A stretch of 64,000 bases of DNA from Actinospineispora spinosispora DSM 44797 (GCF_000429025.1 NZ_KE386838.1:237137-301136), one strand, 5' to 3'. Positions 51,974-61,127 are shown, numbered from the stretch's first letter. Made by a program: numbers and translations. The notes: generated by a model not told the origin, from the letters alone.

Positions 51974-52956
51974 ACACACGCAAGGGCGGCCTCGGCCGCG
52001 GGTTGGCGGCGTTGATTCCAGCGGCACCGGACGGCGCTCCGGCGCAACCGGGACCGGGGGTCGCGGTACCGATCGCGAGTAGGACGAACGGCGCGGACAA
52101 GGCGGTTGCCGACGAGGTCGCCGGCACCGTGGCGGGCGCCAGCTACCGCGAGCTGACGACGTCGTCGATCGCACCGAACCCGCAGCAGCCCCGTCGGCAG
52201 TTCGACGAGGAAGCCCTTGCCGAGTTGTCGCACTCCATCAAGGAGTTCGGCCTCCTGCAGCCGATCGTCGTCCGCGAGGTCGGCCGCGAGAAGTTCCAAC
52301 TCATCATGGGTGAGCGGCGGTGGCGAGCCGCGCAGCTCGCCGGCCTGGAGCGGCTGCCGGCGATCGTGCGGCAGACCGAGGACGACGCGTTGCTGCGTGA
52401 CGCACTGCTGGAGAACATCCACCGGGTCCAGCTCAACCCCCTGGAGGAGGCTGCCGCCTACGAGCAGCTGCTCGCCGAGTTCGGCGTCACCCACGACCAG
52501 CTCGCCGACCGTCTCGGCCGCAGCCGTCCGGTCGTGACCAACATGATTCGTCTTCTCCGGCTGCCCGTCGCGGTGCAGCGCCGGGTCGCCGCCGGAGTCC
52601 TGTCCGCCGGCCACGCCAGGGCGCTGCTGGGAGTAGACGATGTGGGCCGTCAGGAGGAGCTGGCGGCCCGCGTGGTGGCTGAGGGTATGTCGGTGAGGGC
52701 GACCGAGGAAGCGGTCACCCTGGCCAAACGAGACCCCGATCGGCCCCGCTCGGCCGGGCCGTCCCGCAAGCCCACCCGTCCCCCGGAGATCGATCAGCTC
52801 GCCAGTCGGTTGTCGGACTCGTTCGACACCCGGGTGAAGGTCGAGCTCGGTCAGCGCAAGGGCAAGATCGTGGTGGAGTTCGGTTCGCTGGACGACCTGG
52901 AGCGCATCGTCGCCCTGATGAACCCGGGAGCTTCGATCACACCGCCCGACGCCTGA
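51970..52956 (+). CDS. parB: Chromosome partition protein ParB
   Basis: 328 residues. N-terminal KGGLGRGLAALIP (ParA-stimulating segment), CTPase domain with MGERRWRAAQLAGL and ENIHRVQLNPLEEA, HTH GVTHDQLADRLGRSRPVVTNMIRLLRL, and a C-terminal dimer domain. It spreads from the nearby parS sites and loads SMC. Confidence 0.98.
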   Translation: MNTRKGGLGRGLAALIPAAPDGAPAQPGPGVAVPIASRTNGADKAVADEVAGTVAGASYRELTTSSIAPNPQQPRRQFDEEALAELSHSIKEFGLLQPIVVREVGREKFQLIMGERRWRAAQLAGLERLPAIVRQTEDDALLRDALLENIHRVQLNPLEEAAAYEQLLAEFGVTHDQLADRLGRSRPVVTNMIRLLRLPVAVQRRVAAGVLSAGHARALLGVDDVGRQEELAARVVAEGMSVRATEEAVTLAKRDPDRPRSAGPSRKPTRPPEIDQLASRLSDSFDTRVKVELGQRKGKIVVEFGSLDDLERIVALMNPGASITPPDA

Positions 52957-52977
52957 CAGCTCCCCCGCTCGACACAC

Positions 52978-53016
52978 AACGACGCCGCACCCGAGATCGA
53001 TGGGTGCGGCGTCGTT
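52978..53016. terminator. Bidirectional terminator between parB and the Ddl gene
   Basis: AACGACGCCGCACCC and GGGTGCGGCGTCGTT are perfect 15-bp arms around a 9-nt loop, followed at once by parS site 4. Confidence 0.88.
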
Positions 53017-53030
53017 GTTTCACGTGAAAC
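53017..53030. other. parS: parS site 4
   Basis: Exact GTTTCACGTGAAAC, 7 bp from the stop of the convergent ligase gene. Confidence 0.96.
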
Positions 53031-53036
53031 GTACGC

Positions 53037-53981
53037 TCAGCTCCGACGGATCGCCTCGTCGATGAGCGTGCTGAACAACTGGCCGAGGTGCTCGCCCTCG
53101 GTGGCCATCGCGGTCGGCAGCAGCGAGGTCTCGGTCAGTCCGGGGAAGGTGTTCACCTCGAGGACCACGACCGTGCCGTCCTCGGTGACGATCGCGTCGG
53201 TGCGGGACAGGTCGCGCAGCCCCAGCAGCCGGTGGACCTCCAGCGCGGCCTGCTCGGCGGCGCGCAGCACGTCCGGGTCGAGTCGGGCCGGACACGGGAA
53301 CGTGGTCGCCCCCTGGGTGTAGCGGGCGGTGTAGTCGTACACACCGCCCTTCGCGCACACCTCGACGACCGGGAGCGCGCGCGGCGTCGGGTCCGCGATC
53401 ACCGAGACGGCGACCTCGGTCCCGGTGATGTAGCGCTCGGCGAGGACGGCGGTTCCATAGGCGAGGCAGTCCACCATCGCGGCGGGCAGGTCCTCGGCGT
53501 CGCGCACCAGCCGGGCACCCAGGGCAGAGCCGCCCTGGTCCGGCTTGATCATCATGGGCAGGCCGAGCCGGGACACCATGGCGTCCAGCACGCCGCGCGC
53601 CCCCAACTCGCGGAACGTCGCGTGCGGCAGCGTGACCCAGTCCGGCGTGTGCAGACCGGCCCTGGCGATCTCCGCCTTCGCCGTCGGCTTGTCCCAGGCC
53701 AGCCGGCACGCCCGGGAGCCGGAACCGACGAACGGCACGTCGAGCATCTCCAGCACGCTCTGGACCGCGCCGTTCTCCCCGTCCCCGCCGTGCAGCGCGA
53801 TGAGGACCGCCTCGGGTCGTTCGGTCCGCAACCTGTCGAGCAGGCCGGCGTCGGCGTCCCACTCCGAGACGACCGCTCCGACGTCACGCAGGTCGGCGGC
53901 GAGTCGCCGCCCGGACCGCAAGGACACCTCGCGCTCGTGCGACAACCCGCCTGCCAAGACCGCTACTGTTCGCTCACCCAC
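53037..53981 (-). CDS. D-alanine--D-alanine ligase family ATP-grasp enzyme
   Basis: 314 residues. VLAGGLSHEREVSLRSGR at the N-terminus, LHGGDGENGAVQ, IKPDQGGSALG and the metal-binding EVNTFPGLTETSLLP are Ddl signatures; the length fits the DdlB form. It makes the D-Ala-D-Ala dipeptide of peptidoglycan precursors. A second genomic Ddl is likely, and D-Ala-D-Lac activity cannot be excluded by eye. Convergent with parB. Confidence 0.88.
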   Translation of the reverse strand: MGERTVAVLAGGLSHEREVSLRSGRRLAADLRDVGAVVSEWDADAGLLDRLRTERPEAVLIALHGGDGENGAVQSVLEMLDVPFVGSGSRACRLAWDKPTAKAEIARAGLHTPDWVTLPHATFRELGARGVLDAMVSRLGLPMMIKPDQGGSALGARLVRDAEDLPAAMVDCLAYGTAVLAERYITGTEVAVSVIADPTPRALPVVEVCAKGGVYDYTARYTQGATTFPCPARLDPDVLRAAEQAALEVHRLLGLRDLSRTDAIVTEDGTVVVLEVNTFPGLTETSLLPTAMATEGEHLGQLFSTLIDEAIRRS

Positions 53982-53994
53982 GCGGTGAGCGTAC

Positions 53995-55344
53995 TCAGGT
54001 CGTGTCCGGGGAAGGGCTCTGCGGCCCGCGCCGGACGTTCACCGACGAACCAGGCAGCGCTCGAATGGACGTTCGAGCGGGCGTGCCGAAGGTGCGCAGC
54101 ACGTCGAGCTCGGCGTTCAGCACGCCGGCGAGCCTGCGGACGCCCTCGGTGATGCGCTCCGGCGTCGGATAGCAGTAGGACAGCCTCAGCTGCCTGCTGC
54201 CCAGCCCGTCCGCGTAGAAGCCGGTGCCGGACGCGTAGGCGACCCGGGCACTGACCGCGCGGGGCAGCATCGCCTTCGTGTCGACGCCCTCCGGCACGGT
54301 GACCCACACGTAGAACCCGCCGTCCGGGTGCGTCCAGCGGCAACCCTCCGGCAGGTACGTGCTCAGCGCGGACAGCATCGCGTCCCGACGCACCCGATAG
54401 GTCTGCTGGAACGACTTGATCTGGCCGCGCCAGTCGTGCCCGGCGAGGTAGCGGGAGACCATCATCTGGTTGAAGGACGGCGGGCACAGGATCGCCGACT
54501 CGGCGGCCAGCACCAGCTTGTCCCGCACCGAGGGCGGCGCGAGCGCCCAGCCGACCCGCAGGCCGGACGCGAACGTCTTCGAGAACGAACCGAGGTAGAT
54601 GACGTTGTCCGGGTCCATCGACCTCAGCGAGGGGTAGGTCTGGCCGTCGAAGCCGAGCAGGCCGTACGGGTTGTCCTCGATGACCAGCACGTCGTACCGA
54701 CGGCAGATGTCGAGGATCTCGGCGCGCCGGGACACCGCAAGCGTCACACCGGCCGGGTTGTGGAAGTTCGGGATCGTGTACAGGAACTTGGCGCGACGAC
54801 CGGCGGTCGCGAGCGCCTCCAGCGCCTGGCTGAGTGCCGCCGGCTGCAGACCGTCGTCGTCCATGGCCACATGCACGACCTGCGCCTGGTAGGCCGCGAA
54901 CGAACCCAGCGCGCCGACGTAGGACGGGCCCTCGGCGAGGACGATGTCGCCAGGATCACAGAACAGTCTGGTGACCAGATCCAGGGCCATCTGCGAGCCG
55001 ACGGTGACCACGACGTCGTCGGCGTGCGCGCGGATTCCCTCCTCCGCCATAACCTCGAGAATCTGTTCACGCAGCAGCGGGATGCCCTGCGCGGAGCCGT
55101 ACTGCAACGCGGACAGGCCGTCCTTGGCGACCAGCTCGGAAACCTGCGCGGCCAGTGTGTCCAGCGGCAATGCGGCCAGGTTGGGCATTCCGCCCGCCAG
55201 CGACACCACTTCGGGGCGGCTCGCCACCGCGAACAACGCTCGGATCTCCGACGCCGTCATGCCCTCGGTCCGGCTTGCGAACCGATCGTTGTGGGCCGAG
55301 GTCATCGGGGCCGCCGACTGGGGCGGCTGTAGATCATCCGACAC
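53995..55344 (-). CDS. PLP-dependent aminotransferase (class I/II, LysN/MocR-like catalytic domain)
   Basis: 449 residues from GTG 55344 (GGAG seven bases upstream); GTG 55368 is an alternative. IRALFAVASRPEVVSLAGGMPN start, YGSAQGIPLLREQI, NFHNPAGVTL, EDNPYGLLGFDG and the PLP lysine in GSFSKTFASGLRVGW. No GntR domain, so it is an enzyme rather than MocR. Substrate likely 2-aminoadipate or branched/aromatic amino acids. It sits 13 bp upstream of the ligase gene. Confidence 0.9.
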   Translation of the reverse strand: MSDDLQPPQSAAPMTSAHNDRFASRTEGMTASEIRALFAVASRPEVVSLAGGMPNLAALPLDTLAAQVSELVAKDGLSALQYGSAQGIPLLREQILEVMAEEGIRAHADDVVVTVGSQMALDLVTRLFCDPGDIVLAEGPSYVGALGSFAAYQAQVVHVAMDDDGLQPAALSQALEALATAGRRAKFLYTIPNFHNPAGVTLAVSRRAEILDICRRYDVLVIEDNPYGLLGFDGQTYPSLRSMDPDNVIYLGSFSKTFASGLRVGWALAPPSVRDKLVLAAESAILCPPSFNQMMVSRYLAGHDWRGQIKSFQQTYRVRRDAMLSALSTYLPEGCRWTHPDGGFYVWVTVPEGVDTKAMLPRAVSARVAYASGTGFYADGLGSRQLRLSYCYPTPERITEGVRRLAGVLNAELDVLRTFGTPARTSIRALPGSSVNVRRGPQSPSPDTT

Positions 55345-55596
55345 GCTGACGCTCCATTGCTCAGGCACAGTGCTTGCGAGATGGACACTTCCCAGCGAGT
55401 GTAAGCGAGGACGCCACGCGGCTGGACCCTTCGGCGATGTTCACCGACCGGTTGCGGAAGCGCTGTGTCACTTCGCTACAGGTCCGTTCTATTGTCGGGG
55501 AACGGCCTGTCGGAAGTGGCCACTGGCCTGCGGCGTTGCGTGGCACAAAGCTGGCAGTCAGATGACGTACCCGCCGAGCCTGGAGGTCTGGAACAC

Positions 55597-56301
55597 GTGT
55601 CGATCGGGCCTTCCTCGGTGAGTGGTGTGACCCTCGACAACATCGACGAACTGCCGAAGCGCTGTCGTCGATGTGTCTTCTGGGAGCTCGCGCCGCACGC
55701 CGCCGAGCAGGCGGCCGAATACGGCAACACCGAGCTGGAGAAAGAGGCCTGGTTGTCCAGCACGCTGCTGGACTGGGGCTCCTGCGGCAAGATCGTGCAC
55801 GTCGACCAGGTCGCCGCCGGCTACGCGATGTACGCGCCGCCCGCCGCCGTACCCAGGGCCACGACGTTCCCGACCGGCCCCATCAGCCACGACGCCGTGC
55901 TGCTGACCGCCGTCGCGGTGCTCCCGGAGATGGCGGGCTCCGGTATCGGCCGGATGCTCGTGCAGGCCGTGGCGAAGGACCTCACCAGGCGCGGCGTGAA
56001 GGCGATCGAGGCGTTCGGCGACGCCGCCCCGACCGCCGACTCGCACTGCGTCATCCCGGCGGACTTCCTGATCTCGGTCGGCTTCAAGACGATCCGCCCG
56101 CACCACCGCTGGCCCCGGCTGCGCCTGGAACTGCGCAGCGGTCTGTCCTGGAAGGAAGACGTCGAGGCAGCCCTGGAACGGTTGCTGAAGGAGATCGCGA
56201 TCCCGGCGCAGAGCACCGGGGCCGTCCCTACCGAGATCGTCCCGGCGCCGCAGGGCCTGCCGCGCGCGCCAGCTCGTGAGCCAGCACGTCCTGGAAGGTG
56301 A
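55597..56301 (+). CDS. GNAT-fold acetyltransferase-like protein (Rv3916c-type)
   Basis: 234 residues from GTG 55597 (GGAGGT upstream). Starts with a CRRCVFWELAPH Cys motif, then a GNAT-like core with VAVLPEMAGSGIGRMLVQAVAKDL (acetyl-CoA loop). Same place as Rv3916c in mycobacteria. Target unknown. Its last 74 bp overlap the convergent cwlM gene, the longest tail overlap between conserved genes here. Confidence 0.8.
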   Translation: MSIGPSSVSGVTLDNIDELPKRCRRCVFWELAPHAAEQAAEYGNTELEKEAWLSSTLLDWGSCGKIVHVDQVAAGYAMYAPPAAVPRATTFPTGPISHDAVLLTAVAVLPEMAGSGIGRMLVQAVAKDLTRRGVKAIEAFGDAAPTADSHCVIPADFLISVGFKTIRPHHRWPRLRLELRSGLSWKEDVEAALERLLKEIAIPAQSTGAVPTEIVPAPQGLPRAPAREPARPGR

Positions 56302-57400
56302 ACGTGCCGGTCGGCTGGTCGTCCTGACCGAGTAGGTACAGGCGCTTCACCGCGACCAGGATCCCCTCGGCGACGACGTCGCGGAACACCGGGTCGAGCA
56401 GCTTGCGCCGGTCACCTAGGTTCGTCAGGTAGCCGACCTCGATGCGCACCGCCGGCATCTGGGTGAGCCGCAGCATCTCCCAGGTACGTGGCTGGATGCC
56501 GCAGTCCAGCATCCGGGTGCGGACCACGAGCTCACGGTGGATGAGCCCGGCCAGCGCCTCGCCGACGGTGGACGTCGAACCGTTGCCGTTGCCGAAGTGG
56601 AACGTCGCCAAACCCTGCGCGTGCATGCTGTAGTTCGCGTCGATGTGCAGCGACAGCACCATGTCGGCGCCCGCGGCGTTGGCGAACGCGGCCCGCTCCG
56701 CCTCCGGCGGGCAGGAGTGCTCGCCCCTGGTCAGCAGCGCCTCCATGCCGGTGGCCGCCATGCGGCCCTCCAGCCGGCGCGCCATGTCCCACATCAGGTC
56801 GGCCTCGGCGATGCGGTCGACCATCACGCCGCGATCCGGGCCGCCGTGACCTGGATCGATCACGATGCGCTTGCCTCGCAGCTTCGGACCAGCCGTGCGG
56901 ACCCGCTCCTGCTCACGCAGCAACCCGGGACGCCCACCGGTCACCTTGCGGCCCAGCTGGCGCAGCGCACGCAGGGTCGCGGGACCGCAGATGCCGTCCT
57001 GGTTGAGCCCGTACTCGCGCTGGAAGCCACGCAGCGCGCTCTCCGTCTGGGCGTCGAACACCCCGGCCGGACGGCCGGTGTCGAAGCCCAGCTCCAACAA
57101 CCGCTCCTGCAGCGCAAATACATCGTCACCGGCCATCGGCGCCGATATCATCAGCCCGAGCATGCGGTCGCCCAGTGTCCAGCGTGCCTCGCGCAACGCG
57201 CGGTAGGTCGCCGCACCGACGATCCCGTCGGTGATCAGGCCGCGTTCCTGCTGGAATGCCCGGACGGCCTGCTGTACGAGGGCGTCATAGCGGTCGTCGG
57301 GGGTGTTGGGGACGTGGGGCGGAAGCAGCCCGAACTCGCGTAATGCGGAGCGCACTTCGGCGACGGCCGGACCGGTGTCCCCCGTACGCAGTAGCTGCAT
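56228..57400 (-). CDS. cwlM: N-acetylmuramoyl-L-alanine amidase-fold protein CwlM
   Basis: 390 residues: two peptidoglycan-binding-like repeats (about 5-70 and 85-150; VQQAVRAFQQERGLITDGIVG and ALRGFQREYGLNQDGICG) and an amidase_3 domain with DPGHGG, SLHIDA and RIEVGYLTN. No signal peptide, as for mycobacterial CwlM (Rv3915), which acts in the cytoplasm as a regulator of MurA rather than as a hydrolase. Synteny with trxA-trxB-sigM agrees. Confidence 0.92.
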   Translation of the reverse strand: MQLLRTGDTGPAVAEVRSALREFGLLPPHVPNTPDDRYDALVQQAVRAFQQERGLITDGIVGAATYRALREARWTLGDRMLGLMISAPMAGDDVFALQERLLELGFDTGRPAGVFDAQTESALRGFQREYGLNQDGICGPATLRALRQLGRKVTGGRPGLLREQERVRTAGPKLRGKRIVIDPGHGGPDRGVMVDRIAEADLMWDMARRLEGRMAATGMEALLTRGEHSCPPEAERAAFANAAGADMVLSLHIDANYSMHAQGLATFHFGNGNGSTSTVGEALAGLIHRELVVRTRMLDCGIQPRTWEMLRLTQMPAVRIEVGYLTNLGDRRKLLDPVFRDVVAEGILVAVKRLYLLGQDDQPTGTFTFQDVLAHELARAAGPAAPGRSR

Positions 57401-57556
57401 GCACCCCTCGCTCGCTCAATGTGCCGTACTTGATCAGGCCGGTAATGGACCCGATCGTGGCGCCTGTTACTGGGCTGCTTCATTGTGCCCTGACGCGTTC
57501 TGTTGTATCGACAGTGCCCCCCGTGCCACACCCCTAAACAGGGGTGGCATACGAGA

Positions 57557-57594
57557 AGAGCCCGCCCGGCCCCAGTGGGAGTCGAGCGGGCTCT
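57557..57594 (-). terminator. Terminator after trxA
   Basis: AGAGCCCG (57557-57564) pairs with CGGGCTCT (57587-57594), with further GC pairing inside; it ends the sigM-trxB-trxA transcript. Confidence 0.8.
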
Positions 57595-57606
57595 GCTGAT
57601 CCGGTA

Positions 57607-57936
57607 CTAGCCCAGGTAGTCCTTCAGGTCGTTGAGCAGCGCGGCCTTCGGCTTGGCGCCCACGATCTGCTTGACGGCCTTGCCGTCCTGGAAGACGATC
57701 ATCGTCGGGATCGACATGACCTGGTAGTCCCGCGCGGTGCTCGGGTTCTGGTCGATGTCGAGCTTCGCCACGGTGATCTTGTCGGCGTTCTCGCCGGCGA
57801 TCTCGTCGAGGACCGGGGAGACCATCTTGCACGGACCGCACCAGGTGGCCCAGAAGTCCACCACGACGGTCTTGCCGCTCTCCAGCACGTCCGACTTGAA
57901 CGTGGCGTCGGTGACGTCCACGGTGTGGTTACCCAT
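57607..57936 (-). CDS. trxA: Thioredoxin
   Basis: 109 residues with the active site DFWATWCGPCKM and the cis-Pro SIPTMIVF. It reduces protein disulfides, recharged by the trxB product encoded 45 bp upstream. Confidence 0.98.
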   Translation of the reverse strand: MGNHTVDVTDATFKSDVLESGKTVVVDFWATWCGPCKMVSPVLDEIAGENADKITVAKLDIDQNPSTARDYQVMSIPTMIVFQDGKAVKQIVGAKPKAALLNDLKDYLG

Positions 57937-57981
57937 CGCAAACTCCTTCGGATTGTCGTTGTCTACAAAGACCTGTGCTGG

Positions 57982-58977
57982 TCAGCGGGCCGAGACCGGC
58001 TCGCTCGCTCCGTAGCCGCCGCCCACGTGCTCCGCGTCGACCGGCTGCTCGGCGAGCCAGCGCTCCGCGTCGATCGCGGCGGAACAGCCCGAGCCGGCAG
58101 CCGTGATCGCCTGACGGTAGGTGCGGTCCACCAGGTCACCAGCGGCGAACACACCCGGGATGTCGGTGTAGGTGCTCGGCGACCTCGTCTGCAGGTAGCC
58201 GTCCGCGTCGGTGGGCAGCACGTCGCGCACGATGTCGCTACGCGGGTCGTGACCGATCGCCACGAACATCGCGGTGACGTCCAGTACCGACTCCTCGCCG
58301 GTGCGGGTGTCGCGCAGCTTCAAGCCGGAGACCGTGTTCTCGCCGACCACGCCCTCGACCGCGACGTTGGTCCGCCAACGGATCTTCGGGTCGTTCTGTG
58401 CACGCTCCAACATGATGCGCGAAGCACGGAACTCGTCGCGCCGGTGCACGATCGTGACGGTGCGGGCGAACCGGGTGAGGAAGGTGGCCTCCTCCATCGC
58501 CGAGTCACCGCCGCCGACCACCGCGATGTCCTGGTCGCGGAAGAAGAAACCGTCACAGGTCGCACACGCGCTGACGCCCCGCCCGAGCAGCTCCTGCTCC
58601 CCCGGGATGCCGAGGTAGCGAGCCGCGGCACCCATCGCGAGGATGACCGCGCGCGCCCGGTACGTCGTGCCGTTCGCGCTCACCGTCTTGATCGGACCGG
58701 CCAGCTCGACCGACTCGACGTCCTCCGCGCGCAGATCAGCGCCGAAGCGTTTCGCCTGCTCACGCATCTGCTCCATGAGGTCGGGACCCATGATGCCGCC
58801 GGAGAAGCCCGGGAAGTTCTCCACTTCGGTGGTGGTCATCAACGCGCCGCCGAACTGGCTGCCCTCGAAGACCAGCGGGTTCAGCTGGGCACGCGCCGCG
58901 TACACCGCGGCGGTGTAGCCGGCAGGGCCCGATCCGATGATCACCAGGTCCCGCACGTCCGACTCGTTGCCAGTCAT
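57982..58977 (-). CDS. trxB: Thioredoxin-disulfide reductase
   Basis: 331 residues. FAD site GSGPAGYTAAVYAARA, redox CATC in GVSACATCDGFFF, NADPH site GGGDSAMEEA and TDIPGVFAAGDLVD. In the SigM transcript unit, as in mycobacteria and Streptomyces. Confidence 0.98.
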   Translation of the reverse strand: MTGNESDVRDLVIIGSGPAGYTAAVYAARAQLNPLVFEGSQFGGALMTTTEVENFPGFSGGIMGPDLMEQMREQAKRFGADLRAEDVESVELAGPIKTVSANGTTYRARAVILAMGAAARYLGIPGEQELLGRGVSACATCDGFFFRDQDIAVVGGGDSAMEEATFLTRFARTVTIVHRRDEFRASRIMLERAQNDPKIRWRTNVAVEGVVGENTVSGLKLRDTRTGEESVLDVTAMFVAIGHDPRSDIVRDVLPTDADGYLQTRSPSTYTDIPGVFAAGDLVDRTYRQAITAAGSGCSAAIDAERWLAEQPVDAEHVGGGYGASEPVSAR

Positions 58978-59083
58978 TCCACCCGTCCGTTCCGCGCTCG
59001 TCGCCGGTTCTGTGATGCACGCTGTTCAACACGATCCTAGGAGGCGGCATTCCCGCAGGTGACACACGCCGCTATCACACCTC

Positions 59084-59889
59084 TCAGCGGTCCCGGTCGG
59101 ACAGCAACCGGCCGGTGCCGGGGCCGCAATCCTCGGTGACGACGACGATCCGATAGCGCCCCGGGACGTCCCCGGGCAGCACCAGCTGCACGCCGCCCTG
59201 ATCGATGCGCCTGCCGTCGAGCACCGTGGCCCCGGTGGCGCCCACCAGCTCCAGGCAGCCGGCCATCCTGGCCGGATCCGCCAGGTCGCCGATGTCCCGG
59301 GGATCGTGGGTGTACAGCGCCTGTGGCGGAGGAGCGGCCGGTACGGGACCGGTCGGGGAGGAGCCGGGGACGGCGAGCAGCAGCGTCACTGTGGCCGCAG
59401 CCGCAGCCAGGATTGTTTCGGGCTGTCTTTTTGGGCCTGTTTCGCGCGATATTTTTCTGTGACCACCCCGGCTCGCGTAAACGCTCGCTGGGGTACTCCC
59501 AGAAAAAAAGGCTCGAGGACTCGCCCAACCGCGCGCTTGTGCCCACCCTGGGAGCCGCCCTGGCAGCCGAGCACGTTGGTTGCGGACATTCACTCGCCGG
59601 CCTTCGCCGGAACTCCTTCGGAGACTTGCGGAGCCGGCTTAGCTGTCGCCGCCTTAGCTGTCGCCGGCTTGGCTGTTGCTGGCTTGGCTGTTGTTGGCTT
59701 GGCTGTTGCTGGCTTGGTGGTTGTTGGGGTTGGGGTGGCTTCGGTGGAGGTGGTGGCGGCGACAGGCGGAGGCGGTGGGAGTTTTGCCAGGGCCTCGTGC
59801 CAGCGTTTTACCAGGTCGGGGGGCGGTTCTGGGAGGGGCTCGGCGGCCAGGCGGCGCCGGATCGCCTCGATCTGCTCTGACTCGCTCAC
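59084..59889 (-). pseudogene. Anti-sigma-M-type gene interrupted by a repeat element
   Basis: The 5' part (59889 down to 59590) encodes MSESEQIEAIRRRLAAEPLP then an Ala/Pro/Thr/Lys repeat tract and stops inside repeat copy D. The 3' part (about 59440 to 59084), in another frame, encodes a membrane helix (ETILAAAAATVTLLLAV) and an extracytoplasmic domain with two cysteines (GCLELVGATG, TEDCGPGTG). Together they make the expected anti-sigma protein encoded between sigM and trxB (Rv3912-like). The insertion separates the cytosolic from the membrane part, so SigM control is probably altered. GTG 59889 overlaps the sigM stop by 4 bp. Confidence 0.8.
59427..59640 (-). repeat. Repeat element copy D, inserted in the anti-sigma gene
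   Basis: On the minus strand: AAGCCGGCTCCGCAAGTCTC (from 59640), the CCGGC-GAAG-GCCGG stem, TGAATGTCCGCAACCA, GGGCGAGTCCTCGAGCC, the large hairpin (59454-59511) and CGCGCGAAACAGGCCCAA (near 59433). It lacks the CCTGCACC tail of copies A-C. Hairpin core bases are identical to copies B and C. Confidence 0.88.
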
Positions 59890-60440
59890 GCTTGCCCCTC
59901 CGGTGCCAGTACCTCGGCGAGTTGACGTCGTGCTCGTGAGCACCGGCTCTTCACGGTGCCGACCGGTACGCCGAGCATGTCGGCCACCTCCTGAACGGGA
60001 TAGCCGTGGATGTCGACCAGGACGATCACGACCCGCTGGTGCGCCGGCAGCAGGTCCATCGCCGACCACAGGTCCAGGTTGCGTTCGTGGTCGGCGATCG
60101 GATCGCGCGGCGTGGGTAATCGTTCGATGATCTCGTCCGTGACCGGTGTGTCCGGCCGCGCCTGCGTGCGGCGGTAGCGGTCCCGGCAGGCGTTCAGCAC
60201 GATCTTCGCCAGCCAGCCGCGTGCCGAATCCTCGGTGCGACAGCGGTGCGCGTTCTGGTGCGCGCTGATCAACGCGTCCTGGACGGCGTCGGCCGCATCG
60301 TGGTAGCTGCGCAGGCTGCCGAGGGCGATCGACCACATCACCGACTGATGACGGCCGGCCAGCTCACCGAAAGCGTGTGGGTCGCCGGCCAGATGTGCGC
60401 GGATCAGCGCGCCGTCGGTCAGCGTGTCGGAAAGGGTCAC
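59886..60440 (-). CDS. sigM: ECF RNA polymerase sigma factor SigM
   Basis: 184 residues. Region 2 with DAADAVQDALISAHQNAHR and region 4 with VQEVADMLGVPVGTVKSRCSRARRQL; group 4 sigma. Order sigM-antisigma-trxB-trxA-cwlM matches mycobacteria. Controls envelope/disulfide stress genes in relatives. Confidence 0.94.
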   Translation of the reverse strand: MTLSDTLTDGALIRAHLAGDPHAFGELAGRHQSVMWSIALGSLRSYHDAADAVQDALISAHQNAHRCRTEDSARGWLAKIVLNACRDRYRRTQARPDTPVTDEIIERLPTPRDPIADHERNLDLWSAMDLLPAHQRVVIVLVDIHGYPVQEVADMLGVPVGTVKSRCSRARRQLAEVLAPEGQA

Positions 60441-60515
60441 GATCGCGGACGCTAGGCGGCGGCGACCATCCGTGAGCCTCGTCGGCCGATTTGCTTCGCG
60501 AACGCATGTATTTGC

Positions 60516-61127
60516 TTATCGAACCACTGGCGTGGCGCCCAGGGCCCGGACGATGAACTCGGTGAGTGTGTCCAGGTAGCCGGGCTCCGCGTCCGCACCA
60601 CGAACCGAGATGCGCCAGTAGATCGGGGCGGCCAGCAGGTCGACCGCCATCTCCAGGTCCAGGTCCGTCGGCAGCTCACCCCGCTCCATGGCCCGATGCA
60701 GCGGCGCCAGGGCCAGCGCCCGGCGGGGCTCGCCGATCGCCCGCTGCGCCGCCTGCGCGAGCGCGGGCGTGCGCGCGGCCTCCGCGACCAGATCGGGCAG
60801 GATGCGCGCGAACAGCGGGTGGGTCAGCCACTCGTGGACGGCGCCGATCAGGATGCGCACGTCCCCGGCCAGTGAACCGGTGTTCGGCGACGGAACCCTC
60901 GGCACGCTGAAGTCGGTGATCGCCGCGATCACCATGTCCTGCTTACGCGGCCAGCGCCGGTACAGCGCGCTCTTGCCGACTCCGGCCCGCTTGGCCACCG
61001 CCTCCATCGCCAACCGGCCGTAGCCGTTCTCGGCGAGCTCCGCGAACACCGCCTCGGTGATCGCATCGGTGACCTTGGGCTGGAGGACCGCGGCACCGGT
61101 CGGCGTACGGCGGGGCTGGCTGGTCAT
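60516..61127 (-). CDS. TetR-family regulator of the SnoaL/NmrA/hydrolase cassette
   Basis: 203 residues from ATG 61127 (MTSQPRRTPTG). HTH at about residues 43-65 (MEAVAKRAGVGKSALYRRWPRKQDMVIAAI). Divergent from three coupled genes with a large operator repeat in between, so it is their likely repressor. Confidence 0.9.
   Translation of the reverse strand: MTSQPRRTPTGAAVLQPKVTDAITEAVFAELAENGYGRLAMEAVAKRAGVGKSALYRRWPRKQDMVIAAITDFSVPRVPSPNTGSLAGDVRILIGAVHEWLTHPLFARILPDLVAEAARTPALAQAAQRAIGEPRRALALAPLHRAMERGELPTDLDLEMAVDLLAAPIYWRISVRGADAEPGYLDTLTEFIVRALGATPVVR

Noticed and set aside
53037..53981. Reading the Ddl-like gene as a vancomycin-resistance D-Ala-D-Lac ligase
   Set aside because: No vanH or vanX neighbours, and the omega-loop residues cannot be judged reliably by eye; context is the normal origin-proximal housekeeping set.
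55388..55410. CCCAGCGAGTGTAAGCGAG, resembling the large hairpin core of the repeat family
   Set aside because: Only 18 of 19 bases match and both flanks differ; too short to call a fifth copy.
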